From Nageia nagi (taxonomy: Eukaryota > Pinophyta): a stretch of DNA of 64,000 nt. The translations under genes were made by a program, and so were the position numbers. Shown one piece after another: positions 21,409 through 33,914 of the stretch. Numbering within the stretch: the first letter of the stretch is position 1; every line of letters begins with the position of its first letter. Under the pieces are notes generated by a model. It saw only the letters and a list, made by a program, of their open reading frames with translations. It was not told the origin of the DNA and ran no database searches. The DNA lies in NCBI GenBank assembly GCA_050084985.1, contig JBITNC010000001.1, forward strand, positions 125,488,001-125,552,000, read 5' to 3'.

Positions 21409-24388
21409 AAAGGTGGGGTGAAAATGGGGAGGGGAAGGAGAAGGATAGAGAAGATGAAGGTGCAATGTTGGGGGAGAGAAGGGAGGGTAGAAGGAGAGAA
21501 TGGAAAGTGGGGCGAAGGGGTGAAGGTGAGGGAAGGTTATAGGGAGAAGCTGAAGGAGGGAAGGGGAGGTGAAGGAGGGGTGAAATAAAGGAGGAAAAAG
21601 GAATAAGGGAGTTGGGTGAAATGGTGAAGAGGAAAGGAAGGGGAGACATGGGGAGAGAGGAGGGAGAAGGGGTGAAGGCAAGGAGGTGGAGGGAAGGGAG
21701 AAGGTGGAAGGAAAGGGGAGGAATAGTAAGGGAAACAGAAGGTAAAGAAAAGAAATTATATTGATGTTTACAAATGATTAAAAATGATAAATGGGATTAA
21801 AGAGTGAATAATTCTAGAGCAGCATGATGGGTACAATGGTCCTCATTCAAAGAAAATTATGAAAAGTTCAAAAATAATATAGGAGTTAATCTTTAAAAAG
21901 AAATAAATAATCAAATAAAGCAACATAATAGGTAAAGATGGTTAGAGGGGAGGTCTTTCATAATTTATCTGATTGTGTACTCTCGATCTGGTTTGGGTTT
22001 GCATTGGCGTTGCTAAAGTTAAAGGTCATGATTTGCTTGACCTTAAAGGATTAAAGTTTGTATGCACCTTTTATCTGGTATGTTGAAAGTAGTTTAAGAG
22101 TTAAGGTAAGTCTTACAATCCTCTTTCGAATGTTCTCTCTTAAAGCAACTAGGAAGAAAGAGAAGTAAAAAGTGTGGAAGGGGGGAGGAAGAAGGAATGG
22201 TGGAGAAGGGGAATGAGGAGGGAGAAGTGTAGGAAAGGTTATGGGGAAGGTGAAGGTAAGGGAAGTCCTTAGAGAGAAGGGGAAGGAGGGGTGATGGGTG
22301 AGGGAAGAGAAGGTGGAGGGGTGAAGTGGAAGGAGGGTGGGTGAGGGAGATGGAAGAGAGGGAGAGTGATGGGGTGAAGGTGAGGGAATATTGGGGAAGA
22401 AGGTGAAAAAGGGAGAGAGTAGGAAGGGGGAGGGGTAGACGAGAAGAAGGGGGTGAGAGAGAAGGGAGAATGGAGAAGAGGTGAAGTGGGGAGGAAAGGT
22501 AGGTAGGAGAAAGGGTGAAGTGGGAGAGGTGGGGTTGAAGGGAGAGGAAGGTGAAGTAGGTCCCAAGTATAAGGTATGAAGTGGTAGAAGGGGGTGAATT
22601 AGGGGTTTGGTAGTTGGAAGATGGGGTGAAGTGGGTATGAAGTTGGAGGGTGGGGGGTGAAGTGGGGGGTATGAAGTTGGAAGGGTGTGGGGGTGAAGTG
22701 GGTTGAAAAAGAGATGAAAGGGAGAAGTTGAAGGAGGGGGTGTAGGAGTAGAAGGGAGAAGAAAGGGGGAGGGGTGAAGTGCTAAAGGGGAGGGAAGTTA
22801 AGGGGGTGGAGAAGGAGTGAAGGGTTGAAGTGGGGAGATGAGGGTGAGAGAAGGGGCAAGAGGGAATGGATGAAGGGAGGAGGGGTATCATAGGTGGGGA
22901 AATGAGAAGGGGAGGGGTAGTGGGAGGGAGTGAAGGTGAAGATGTGAAAGAGAAGGAAAGTGAGAGGGAAGGTTGAATTGAAGGGGAGGGGGTAATGTGA
23001 AGAAGGGGATGGGGAGATAGTGAAGGGTATGGGGAGGGTAAGGGAGTTAATGAAGTAAGAGAAAAAAAGGATGTTAGGGGGTGGAGATGGGTCGGGGGGA
23101 AGGGATGGGATGTAAGGGAAATAATGTATCATGATCTAGGGTTTATTTATAACGTATCATGGTTGCTTAATGTTCATGTGGCATCATTGCAATAATGGTT
23201 TGAAAACATGCTCGATGTCGATAGTAGACCACATGATCCTTTCTCCTCTTGCACCCCATTTGATCCCTTGATTATTCATTTTTCTTCCATTATGTTGAGC
23301 TCTTCCTCTTTATTCGTTACTTCTCCCTATGTTAGGGGGTGAAGGAGACGGGAAGGGGGGAAGGGATGTGAGGGAAATAATGTATCATGATTTAAGGTCT
23401 AATGTTCATGTGGATGCCATTGTAACAATGGTTTGAAAACATGCTCGATGTCGATAGTAAACCACATGATCCCTTCTCTTACATCCCATTTGATCCCTTG
23501 ATTGTTCATTTTTCTCCATCATGTTGATCCATCCCTCCCTTTGTTCGTCACTTTCCCTTGCTACCTTTACGTTTTGACTATTACATGAAGTATGTCTAAG
23601 GTTTGATTACATGCAGAACATCTCTTGTAAGTCATTCTTATGCATGATAATGGGAAGGGGATAAATTTCATTAATGATAATAAAATTATTAATGCTTTTG
23701 ATAATGAAACTTTCAATGTTATATGAATTTAATATTCAAGTGAAGGGAGGAGGAGAAGGTGAAGTGGAGAGCAAGAGGGTGGGATGGGGAAGAATAAGAG
23801 GATAAGAGGGGGAGATGGAGAAGGTGAAGTGGAACGATAGGGGATGGAGGGAAGAAGGGAATGGTATACCATAGTAAGTTAGCATATACATGTCCTTCCT
23901 CAAATCCTTCATATTTATATACATATTTAAGGTTGTTAAACCTAACTACTATGTAATGAATAAGTAATGCAATAGACATGTGGGGGATAGACTTGATAGG
24001 GGGGGAGAAGTGGGGAGGAGGAAGAAGGGATATTGATATTTTACAACAAAGTTTAAATATTTTTGTTATCATTCATTGAACTGTAAGTTAAAATAATTAA
24101 TGGTTTAATATATAAATATAAAATAATATTTGTATATTATGATTATTGAATTCAATTTTGAATACAAATTATAATTATATAAATTTTATATTATATTGAA
24201 ATAAAAAATAATTAATGTAAATTTAAATCAATATCAAATTTTTTGTTTGCATGTGAAATTGTAATTTACTTTTATTTTTTTCATTGATATAGATGGTGTG
24301 AGGGGGAGTGGGAGAGGGAGACGAGATGCGAGAGTGGAAGGGAGAGGGGGAAGAGGGTGCAAGAATGGAAGAGGGGGGAGGGGGGGTT
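21409..24388. repeat. Purine-rich (plus strand) minisatellite-like block
   Basis: Long stretches are almost only G and A on the plus strand: about 21409-21745, 22165-23130, 23743-23860, 23990-24032 and 24295-24388. A degenerate unit near GGTGAAGTGG recurs many times. Groups of G5-G6 runs near 22640-22700 could form G-quadruplexes, and the purine/pyrimidine asymmetry could form triplex DNA. The long minus-strand open frames, rich in Pro, Ser, Leu and Thr, follow from the composition and are not genes. A+T-rich DNA separates the tracts. Confidence 0.85.
23095..23575. repeat. Tandem duplication of about 240 bp
   Basis: Copy 1 (about 23095-23335) and copy 2 (about 23355-23575) share GGGAAATAATGTATCATGAT, TAATGTTCATGTGG, GGTTTGAAAACATGCTCGAT and CCCATTTGATCCCTTGATT. 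Each copy starts at a short purine-rich tract. Confidence 0.88.
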
Positions 24389-25547
24389 GAAGTATCTCTT
24401 TCATACTTTCAAGTTTTCTCTTTAACTTATCATTCTTTATAATTATTTCATTAATTTCTTAACTAAAATTCGAGAGCCAATTTTTGGGTCTTCTTTAATC
24501 AAATTACCTTTACTCTTAGATCTAGTTACTAGCATATAAGAAAGTCATAAAACTCTTTTAATAAATTAGTAAATACCTAACAGGAATCTCAACTTATCAT
24601 TAATAACACATAATTTGTAATCACCAGTAATCTATGCTATTATGGGATCTTCAAATATAGATTAAGAAATGTTCAACATAATGGTGTTTAAATTTCAACA
24701 CTAATATATGCAAGAATATACATATTAATGTTAGTACACTATAATTTTAGCTAACAAACTTCATACATAGTCATTTTTATTTATTCAAACTAATAGAATT
24801 GTTAATATCTTGATTATTAAACTTGCAAGAATTAATGAATCAATGAACAATAAGATTTTATAGTGGTTGCTCTCAATGTGAGAGTACATCCACTTTCAAA
24901 CTAGAGCACTAATTGTATTATTGTATAAACATGGAAGAATGGAAGAGGGGGGAGGGGGGAGAGGTAAGCCTTTAACTTTATAAATTCTTTAACCATATTT
25001 TGAAGTATCTCTTTCATACTTTCAAGTTTTCTCTTTAACTTATCATTCTTTATAATTATTTCATTGATTTCTTAACTAAAATTTGAGAGCTAATTTTTGG
25101 GTCTTCTTTTATCAAATTACCTTTACTCTTAGATCTAGTTACTAGCATATAGGAAAGTCATAAAACTCTTTTAATAAATTAGCAAATACCTAACAGGAAT
25201 CTCAACTTATCATTAATAACACATAATTTGTAATCACCAGTAATCTATGCTATTATGGGATCTTCAAATATAGATTAAGAAATGTTCAACATAATGGTGT
25301 TTAAATTTCAACACCAATATATGCAAGAATATACATATTAATGTTAGTACACTATAATTTTAGCTAACAAACTTCATACATAGTCATTTCTATTTATTCA
25401 AACCAATAGAATTGCTAATATCTTGATTATTAAACTTGCAAGAATTAATGAATCAATGAACACATAAAATTTATAGTGGTTGCTCTCAATGTGAGAGTAC
25501 ATCCACTTTCAAACTAGAGCACTAATTGTATTATTGTATAAACATGG
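24361..25547. repeat. Direct duplication of about 590 bp, LTR-like
   Basis: Copy A (24361-24931) and copy B (24932-25547) both start AAGAATGGAAGAGGGGGGAG and end TTGTATTATTGTATAAACAT. They are highly similar; copy B has about 45 bp (near 24962-25000) missing from copy A. Each contains GTGG..CTCTCA..TGAGAG..CCAC (24863-24893 and 25476-25506), the hairpin seen in the copia LTRs of this window, so these may be decayed LTRs read on the minus strand. No primer site or polypurine tract was found beside them. Confidence 0.75.
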
Positions 25548-28500
25548 AGATTACAATCAAAATTTTCTTCCTTATAATGGTCATATGTGACTCTTCTACA
25601 ACACCACATTAAAACCTTCTTGCATAATTAATCAACTTCAAAACACTCCTTAGCTACTCCATCTTCAACATAGTTTAAGAAATAGATATTAAACACACAT
25701 AGAATGCTCCAACTCTCTCTAATGAAGTATATGCTTTAAAATCGATGGCTGTTTACTTAAAAATGACTCCTCAACTTTATAAATGACTTCAAATAATTAA
25801 GAAACACTTCAACTTCCCTAAAATCCATTATGTTCCTTTAGAGTTAACATGGCTTGACATGGTTGGATAATTGAAATGTCATGCACTCTTGGTCTGGTAA
25901 AGAAGATCATTAAAGACTAGTTCATAGCTTTGTTCATGTTTGATAAGGTTTAAACATTTTCAAAATGCATCTAGCATTAAAAAAATTTGATTCGTAATAA
26001 TCTCATCCACAGACTATGTATGAAGTTGAGCATTGATATTGCTGGCAATGTTGATGCTAGGGTGAAAGCAAAAAGTTGAGTCCACTTAGAGCATAAGTCA
26101 AGAATTAAACTCAAAGTTAAAAAAAAATTAGATCTCGATTTTAACATAGTTTATATTAGGATCCTGATTTAGGTTCAATATCCCAACAAGTATTTCAGAT
26201 CTTGAGCTATTTTTTCAACATATAAGAAATCAAAATCCTAATATTATAAGGATTCTAATATATTTAAATTTGTTTACATCTAATTTAGGCTTGGGAAATG
26301 TTTGTTGAGCGAACCCTTAACCTTGTACTTGCAAGTATGTGTTCATGGCATTTTCAATAGAAAATCTCAACTCCAAGCATATATTTGATAGAGTTTTTGG
26401 CAATTTTTTTCATGAAATTAAAACTCGTTATAGATAAAATAGTGTAAATTTTACATATGTAGCTTTTTTAATAATTATATTAATTTTTATATTTTTCAAT
26501 TTATTTTCAATGAAACTAATCCATATACTTAAAATATGAGGGTATCTTATTTTTCTAATATAACTTTTTATTTTTTAAGAATTATGAAAAAAATATTAAA
26601 TGGGGAGAAGCTACAAACAATTCTCTACAAGATAGTTTTTTTATTTAAAAAAGATAAGTTTAGGTTAAATTATGTGTATCGAACACAAGCACTTTTTGAA
26701 ACAACAAACATAACCAATATGAAATTAATTAAAAAATAATATTCATAAAAAAATTATAGAAAAAATTTTTAAAAAATACTTTGAATTAGGTCAAATTATG
26801 CTTGTTGGACATGTGCATGGTATTGTCTTAAAATTATATACTTTGAAATGTAGTTTTTATTTATCCTATACAAATTTAAGTTCTACATTTGAGTATTGAA
26901 ATAAATTACATATTTGAAAACTAGATTGAATGCAACATTTTCACCCTAGTGACCTTTTTCATAATTCCATATCTAAGTGCTTCAAATTTTTGAAATCAAT
27001 CATATCCAACTTCTTGCATTGGTCTGCTAATAGGTCAGGCAGTAGCCAATAATGACTAGGTAGATAGGTCAAAAATTTGAGTATTATCTAGCATTGGTGT
27101 TGATGTTCTTAAGTAGTACTTATTCCATAGAAAGAAAATTGATGTAATCTGATGCAAATTAGCAAAATATAAAATATGATATCCAAATTCTTTACTTTCC
27201 CCAATACCAATGCTAGGAGAAAAAGATTTAGCATAAGCACAATTCAAGAAAAATCTCAAGAATGATGGTCAAACCTCCAACAAAGGCAAGCATGCATATA
27301 CTTGTTATAAATATATCTTCTATAGTTATCCACTATAAAAAGAATCACCTCACTTTGATGCCTCCATAAAAAATAATATCTTCCCAAAGATAACTGATTT
27401 ATTTTGATACATTTAATTAGAAACAAAATTCATAAAACCAATGCGAAAAACTCCAACACCACCCAAAGCATGAGAATTTACCAAAACCTCACTCTAAGGA
27501 TATTTGGTACTTTAATCATATGATCCATTTTGGATCATGTTCAAGAAGTATTTTGCCATAGTCTTATAAACATCATTAGCACCCATTACATTGGAGTTTT
27601 ATAATTAAAATAATTATATTATGAGCAGTAACATTGAGCTATAATTATCATAATTGAAAAAATATATTATAAATAAAATGTTAAGCAATTATTTTTATTT
27701 TTTTTAATTTTAATTTGCGTATAAGGGATTTTGAAAGCATCGTAAACCTCTTACAACATTTGGAACTATTATAAATCTTTATAAGTTAAGCACTTCATGA
27801 TAAGGTTAAACACTTATATATGCATATCAAATTTTCTTTTTAAAAATATATATATTTTTTAAAATTTGGATTGAGAGTTCATATATTCCTTTTAGCATTT
27901 AGAGTGTTGTAACAATTTGTTTATTATTATTCCATGATAGTTTGCTTCAGTTAAGCATAAAATAATATCCTCTTTTGCTATGGTTTCTTCCCTAATTTAT
28001 TTTTCATCTAAAATTAAAATAATTATTTTTCTATAAATCTTAAATGAACCAAAGCTATTTGAATATTTAATGAAAAGTATCTAAAGAGAAATGAAAACTC
28101 AAACCTATCCATAATTCGAAATAATAACAATTATAAAATTAAAAAATATATAAAACATTAATTCCAATATTTTAATGAAAATTAATTATTTTTTCTATCA
28201 TATATATTTTAAATTTGCTATCCCTTAATTCTATATCTATCAATTACATTAATTAAAAAAAAAATAATAATCCACAAATATGTCTTTTAAATTATTTGCC
28301 ACAATTTTTTTAAAAATTGAACATATATCAATTACATATTAATATAATAATAAAATCAGAATAAAATGTGCAGTCATAAGAACTCCATATAGAAGATAAT
28401 ATTTAAAAAAGAAAAAAAAAAAAGAAACACAATACTTGAAATGAATTTAACCATTTGATAATAACACATAATTGAAAAATACTTGAAACGAATTTACCTC

Positions 28501-28560
28501 TAAAGAACAAATGTTAGATTATGCATTGCATGAGTTATATATTCTTTGGAATGGATTCTC
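25548..28560. other. A+T-rich stretch without recognised features
   Basis: I read about 3 kb here on both strands and saw no LTR boundary, transposase motif or structured RNA. Short minus-strand frames such as 27056-27259 lack recognisable motifs. Confidence 0.5.
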
Positions 28561-28569
28561 ATCTTGAGG

Positions 28570-29577
28570 CATATTTATCAACATTATCCATTGCTAACAT
28601 TAGATTAATTCATTATCATCTTCAGCGTATAGTATATGAGCATCTTGAGCACTATTTTCGCATTGCAAGCTAACTACATGCATACATTCTATATGCTCTT
28701 CACATGAAAAGAAATCACTTTCATCCATCACACCCACACAAGAGCCAATGTTGTCTTTTGAATTAAGTTTAGGTGGTTTTTAACCTTCATCTTCATCACC
28801 CTAGTAAGATTTGGGTAGCCAACAATATTGATCCTTGGATTGCTTACTTATAAGCATAGGAGGTTTCAAGACTGGTAGTGGAATCTTCAGATCTGGATTC
28901 TTACTAGAAATAAAATCAAGAGATCTCAGCTTGAGATTTCTACTTTCCGTTGACTTATACAAATGTTGTATGCTATCTTTAACCTCTTTTACTATGGTTT
29001 CATTGCACACTTCACTTTCAACATTCCTTGGACATTATCCATTATCAAATAAGAATCGACAATAGGAATCATTTACTAGATAAAGTTATTACATAAGGGC
29101 ATCTACTTCTTATTCGTTCAAATTTCGTCCTAACTTCAAAATGTCTTTTGTCATTCTCTTATAACCTTAATTGGCCCTCAATATCTGAAGGATCTCATTC
29201 CTAATGAGGGTGGATTTATTCCCCTCCACTATGGTCTCCCAACCTCTTGTATTTTGGCACATCGTTGGAGGATCAATTTCCATTAATGTTGGGGATTATT
29301 CTTGGTTTTGTGTTTGACTTTGGCTTTGTTTAATTAAAGAAGGTTTGGCATGATAACCTTCATTATCTTTTGATTTTAGTGGAATTTCTACAATATTGAA
29401 AGAGAGTTGTGAGGGATAGCTTTCATCTTCATACCATGTATCATGAACCTCTTCCATCCAAGGTAAGATATTGCTTTGGTTCTTGCTTTGATTTTCTTCA
29501 TGTGCATAAGCTTGTGATTCATGGATGTCTAAGCTCAAAACATTGTATGTATTGGTAGAAGCATCACCACCAACCAT
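28570..29577 (-). pseudogene. Decayed reading frame, unknown protein
   Basis: Starting from an ATG at 29577, one minus-strand frame stays protein-like for about 330 codons, interrupted by stops near 29296, 29165, 29115, 29090 and 28803. The two longest open parts (29577-29296 and 29010-28801) are in phase, and the sequence between also reads as ordinary protein in that phase (for example ETIVEGNKSTLIRNEILQIL). It is hydrophilic, with no membrane segment. I do not recognise it. A retroelement gag or an old host gene are both possible. Confidence 0.4.
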
Positions 29578-29837
29578 TTTAACTGCAATTCACTTACATC
29601 TTCAGTGCATATAGCTAAGATGGTTCTTTTTTTATAGTGATTAATGAAGATGGTTCTTTTAGTTATAGATAAATTTCTTCATAGTATATTTTCGCCAACC
29701 TATTTTGAATTTAAAATGATCAATCTGTTTAAATAAAATTTTACCCTTCCCATTTAGTAGGTTTTGCTATTTAATATAACAATTTCAATTTTTATAATAA
29801 TTTTTTAATTTGTTGAAATAGTTTTTTTCTTTTAGGG

Positions 29838-30099
29838 TGAAAAGATATTTTATTACAAAGAGGGAGCCTTCTATTTATAGGGAAAAATCCCTCTTTGGAT
29901 CACCCTTTTATCCAATGTACATAAGCATGACATGCACATCCTTTGACCCAAGGGGCATACTCATGACGTGGAGTGTAGGACAAGTTACATTATCATATTT
30001 ACTAAAATACTTAAGGTATCAAATGATACCTTAAGTATTAGTGAATTTACATAGAAGATTTAATACAACCTTTATAATAATGCATTATACATTCCAACA
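29838..30099 (-). repeat. Truncated copia LTR fragment
   Basis: About 260 bp matching the right-hand part of the Cop-4 LTR (31320-31562): the TATA region, the GTGTAGGACAAGTTACATTA segment, CTTAAGGTATCAAATGATAC and the terminal ATTCCAACA. The left part and the rest of that element are missing. Its right end joins directly to the start of RT in Cop-3, so it marks an insertion into Cop-3 followed by deletion. Confidence 0.85.
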
Positions 30100-31066
30100 A
30101 TTGCCTCATAATTAATTCCATACTTTTGAATGAAACCCTTAGCAACCAACCTTGCCTTATATTTCTCAATTTCACTCTCTAAATTATACTTGATCTCATA
30201 GATCCACTTGTTTCAAATTATATTTTTTGAGGATGAATCTAGAACTAAGTCCCAAGTTCCATTTTTCATAAGTTCCTCATATTCCAACTTCCAAAAAGCA
30301 AGTTTAAATGCCTTCTTAAAGGTTGAGAGTTCAATATGATTATTGATTTTAGTAAGGAGAGACTTATTCAAAGTCATACTTCTATTTATCCTTTGAGTTA
30401 GAGAATTTTTCTCTTAAGTTGACTTGTATGAAGAGATATTAACCACTTAGGAATTTTTGAAGAGTCTTTCGATCACTTCACTTGAAGAAGAGCTAGTAGG
30501 AACCTCATTGAATTTGACATCCCTTGAAACAAAAACTACTTTTGTTGAATAAGAGTAGAGCCTATTATCCAACTTCTTTCTTTTATAAAAATTATGAAGA
30601 AAAAAGCTTCACATCCAAAGACACTTAGATGTGAGATATCAGGTTTCTTTCTTTTCCATGCCTAATATGGAGTTTTTCCTTCCACTACTTTTATGGGATA
30701 CCTAATCAAAGTGTAGATAGCAGTACTAATAACTTCTCCCCATAAAAACTTAATAAGATTTTCCATCATACATATATCCATCTCCATTATGGTTTTATCC
30801 TTCCTTTTCACAACACCATTTTGTTATGGAGTATAAAGAATAGTGAAATACCTTTTGACCCCATGCTTTGCACAAAATTCATTGAATTCATTACTTACAT
30901 ATTCATCCCCATTATCTGACCTTAGCATCTTGATCTTTAAATTGGTTTTATTTTTGACTAAGGCTATGAACTCCTTGAACATATCAAAAGTTTGATATTT
31001 AAGCTCTAGTAGATACCCAAAAGTTATCATACTAAAGTCATCAATAAAAGTAAGGACATAAGATGT
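30100..31066 (-). pseudogene. Cop-3 integrase and start of RT
   Basis: Reads as copia integrase with many stops and frameshifts. The best part (31030-30824) has the sequence MITFGYLLELKYQTFDMFKE and LRSDNGDEYVSNEFNEF, which holds the second catalytic Asp. At 30100-30240 the RT start motif appears in broken form. Aligned with Cop-1 it covers about Cop-1 positions 1535-2580. It is dead. Confidence 0.85.
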
Positions 31067-31562
31067 GAGAGAATTGAATTATAAATTAAAAAACTCTATA
31101 TCTTCAAGATCACACGAAAGCTTCAATTCACATCTAACTAACACACAAGGCAATCTCACAAAGATAACACAAGATGTAAGTGGTTCTTCCAATAAGGAGT
31201 ACATCCACTAACTAGATCTCACTTCATTCACAATATGAACTCTTACAATCCTCCTACTCTTTTCTTCTAACCACTATCCTATACATAATTTTACTCCATA
31301 ATTAGTGTGTAATCACAAAGAGAGAGCCTTTTATTTATAAGCCAAAATTCCTATTTAGATCACCTTATTATCCAATGTACAAAAGAATGATATGCACATC
31401 CTTTTATCCAAAGGGACATGCTCATGACATGGAGTGTAGGATAAGTAACATTATCATATTCACTTAAATACTTAAGGTATCAAATGATACCCTTAAGTAT
31501 TAGTGAACTTAAATAGAATATTTAATACAAACCTTTACAATAATGCATTATACATTCCAACA
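31067..31562 (-). repeat. Cop-4 3' LTR (496 bp)
   Basis: Begins TGAGAGAATTG and ends ATTCCAACA, flanked by AGATG on the left and the polypurine tract on the right. On the minus strand it has a TATA box (plus-strand 31330-31339) and the conserved hairpin at 31180-31208. It is the same family as the Cop-7 LTRs and the 29838-30099 fragment. Confidence 0.92.
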
Positions 31563-32011
31563 CTCCCCCTTAATGCAATATGGATAAAGCGAGTAAAAAA
31601 GAAGAAGAGAAAGTAAGAGAGTTCTTCTCCAAACAGATACAATGGAGATGATAACTTTTTACGTATTTGTGAAGTAAGAAAGATCTAGTTTGAGATTCAC
31701 TACTTTGTTAAATACAATCATTAACTATAATCGATTTCAATATACATGAAGTAGTCATCCAACTAAAGTCATGAAGAGTCTCTAAGAGCCTACATACCTG
31801 AGGTAAGAACCTATAATATTAAAAGAACCTACAATTCATAAGTAGCTCAAATAATAAGATATTTAGATGCAACATATTCATCTCAACAAAGATAGATGAA
31901 TTACACAAATGCTATCATGAACTGATCAATGATGCATATAAGTCATCACAAAGATGCCATGCTAAAAACTTAGTCACTATTGAATATAAAACATATGTTG
32001 ATTATCATTAC

Positions 32012-32337
32012 AAAATAGAGCATGCACATATGAGTTTCTCATATATGGATAATTGAATAATACCAAAAAGACACATAAGAGTTCCTCACACATGGATAAT
32101 TGAATAATGCTAGATTAACCAAAATAGAGCATGCAGATACAAGTTCTTCACATATGGATAACGAATAATGCTAAAAGACACATAAGAGTTCCTCACCCAT
32201 GGATAACTGAACATGCTAGATTGACCAAAATAGAGCATGCACATATGAGTTCCTCACATATGGATAATTGAATAGTGCCAAAAGTCACATAAGAGTTCAT
32301 CACATATGGATAACTGAATAATGCTAGATTGGCCAAT
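32012..32337 (-). repeat. Three-unit 106-109 bp tandem repeat in Cop-4 3' region
   Basis: Units start at 32012, 32121 and 32227 with AAAATAGAGCATGCA. Each contains two half-units with TTCCTCACATATGGATAA. Cop-7 has a single unit at 45234-45340. It lies between the RNase H end and the polypurine tract. Confidence 0.88.
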
Positions 32338-32489
32338 CTTTTGTTTTAAAAATTTGTACAAGTTCCTCATGCAGAGTGAACTTACCATGAAGGTGTACAA
32401 TAAAATCAATATTATAAGCATAAAATCCTTCTAGAGGTGAAGTTGTCATCACAAAATGAATTCATCAAAGAATTCAACTTTCACTTCCC

Positions 32490-33757
32490 TTTGAGGGTAA
32501 CTTCACCAACCCGATAGCATCCCTAAGCTTGTAAAATTGAACTTTCATGAGAGGCTTAATGAACAAATCAATAGAGTTCAAGGTGGATGGAAAATACTCC
32601 AAGTGTATGATGCCATCAAGAACTTCTCTTTGATAAAATGGGCATGGATTTTTATATGTTTTATTCTCTAATAGAACATAAGATTTTTAGCTAAAAAATA
32701 ACTAATTGATTATCTAAAGAGATCAAGGATGAGCCACCTTGCTTATACCTAATTTCTTTTAGAAGATACCTTAGCCAAATGGCTTCTTAAGCTGTAATAG
32801 ATATGGCTCAGTTTTAGCTGCTATGGTTGAAAGAGAAATAGTAGGCTACTTCTTAAAAGCTCAAGAGATACACCTAAATCAATGTTAAACACATATGCAG
32901 AGGTTGATTATTTATCATCTCTATCTTCCCCATAGTTAGAATCTAAGAATCCAAAGAGAACAAATGAGATAACTTAGAATATTTGAGAGCAAATATCTTC
33001 AGTCTTTGTAACATACCTCAAGATTTTTTTAATAATATTAAGGTGCTCAACATATGGTTTCTGCATGAATCATGCTATCAGATTCATTGCAAAGGTAATA
33101 TCTAGCCTGGATATAGTCAATACAAAAGACTACCAATTAATTACTTGTAATTTGTAGCATCAGTTAATTGAGAGTTGGATCTCAAGAAGATAGTGATTTA
33201 AGATAGATTGGAATCCCAACATATCAACACTCCTCCATTGCAAACTTTTGTAAGATATCTGATATATACTTAGATTGAATTAAGTAAATACAATCTTTGT
33301 ATTGATACACTTACATTTAAGATAATAGTGCAAGAGACCAAGATCAGTCATTTCAAACGTTGCCTTAAGTTTTGATATGCACTCTTGAATGATTTCATCA
33401 TTATTTCTAATTTCAAAAGATCATCCACATAAAGGAGAATCAAGACCACGTATTTTCCTTGATTAATCACATATAGATTAGAGTTAGAAAAGTACTTGGA
33501 GAAACCAATGTCTATAAAGTACCTTGAAATCTTTCTTTACCAGGTTCTAGATACTTGTTTAAGTCTATACAATGACTTCTTTAGCTTGCACACAAAGGAC
33601 TCTTTACCTTCCTCAATAAATTCTTTTGATTGATTCATAAAAATTTCCACATCTAAGTCACCATTGAGAAATGTACTCTTGACATCAAGTTGAAAAAATT
33701 TTCATCCTTCAGCTGTAGAAAGAGTAAAGATAATTCTTATAATAGGTATCTTTACCT
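32490..33757 (-). pseudogene. Cop-4 RT and RNase H remnant
   Basis: Collinear with Cop-1 270-1510 at the nucleotide level, for example CATCCACATAAAGGAGAATC (the YVDD loop region) near 33423 and the RNase H end near 32500. Stops and indels are dense, so no long frame remains. The 5' end is the deletion point near 33757. Confidence 0.82.
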
Positions 33758-33767
33758 AAAGTAACAT

Positions 33768-33909
33768 TATTATGACATGGAATGTAGGATAAGTAAATTA
33801 TCATATTCATTTAAATACTTAAGGTATCAAATGATACCTTTAAGTATTAGTGAACTTACATAGAAGATTTAATACAAACCTTTACAATAATGCATTATAC
33901 ATTCCAACA
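33768..33909 (-). repeat. Remnant of the Cop-4 5' LTR
   Basis: About 140 bp matching the end of the Cop-4 3' LTR, from TTATGACATGGAATGTAGGA through CTTAAGGTATCAAATGATAC to ATTCCAACA. The target duplication AGATG follows. It closes Cop-4 on the right and fixes the extent of the deletion. Confidence 0.88.
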
Positions 33910-33914
33910 AGATG

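Larger units (their letters stand above)
31067..33909 (-). mobile_element. Cop-4, copia nested in Cop-3, internally deleted
   Basis: Inserted in the Cop-3 integrase with a perfect 5-bp target duplication, AGATG, on both sides. It has a complete 3' LTR (31067-31562), polypurine tract (AAGGGGGAG on the minus strand, 31563-31571), a 3' region with tandem repeats, RNase H and most of RT. From about 33757 it jumps to the last 140 bp of the 5' LTR: gag, integrase, leader, primer site and most of the 5' LTR are deleted. It is a relative of Cop-7. Confidence 0.9.

Noticed and set aside
21335-24072. Long minus-strand open frames rich in Pro, Ser, Leu and Thr
   Set aside because: They are produced by the purine/pyrimidine skew, overlap in several frames and have no signal peptide or repeat pattern of real proline-rich proteins.
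27331-27345. CACTATAAAAAGAATCAC as a possible left CACTA terminus
   Set aside because: It lies more than 11 kb from the transposase with unrelated elements between, and the match to the right end is short.
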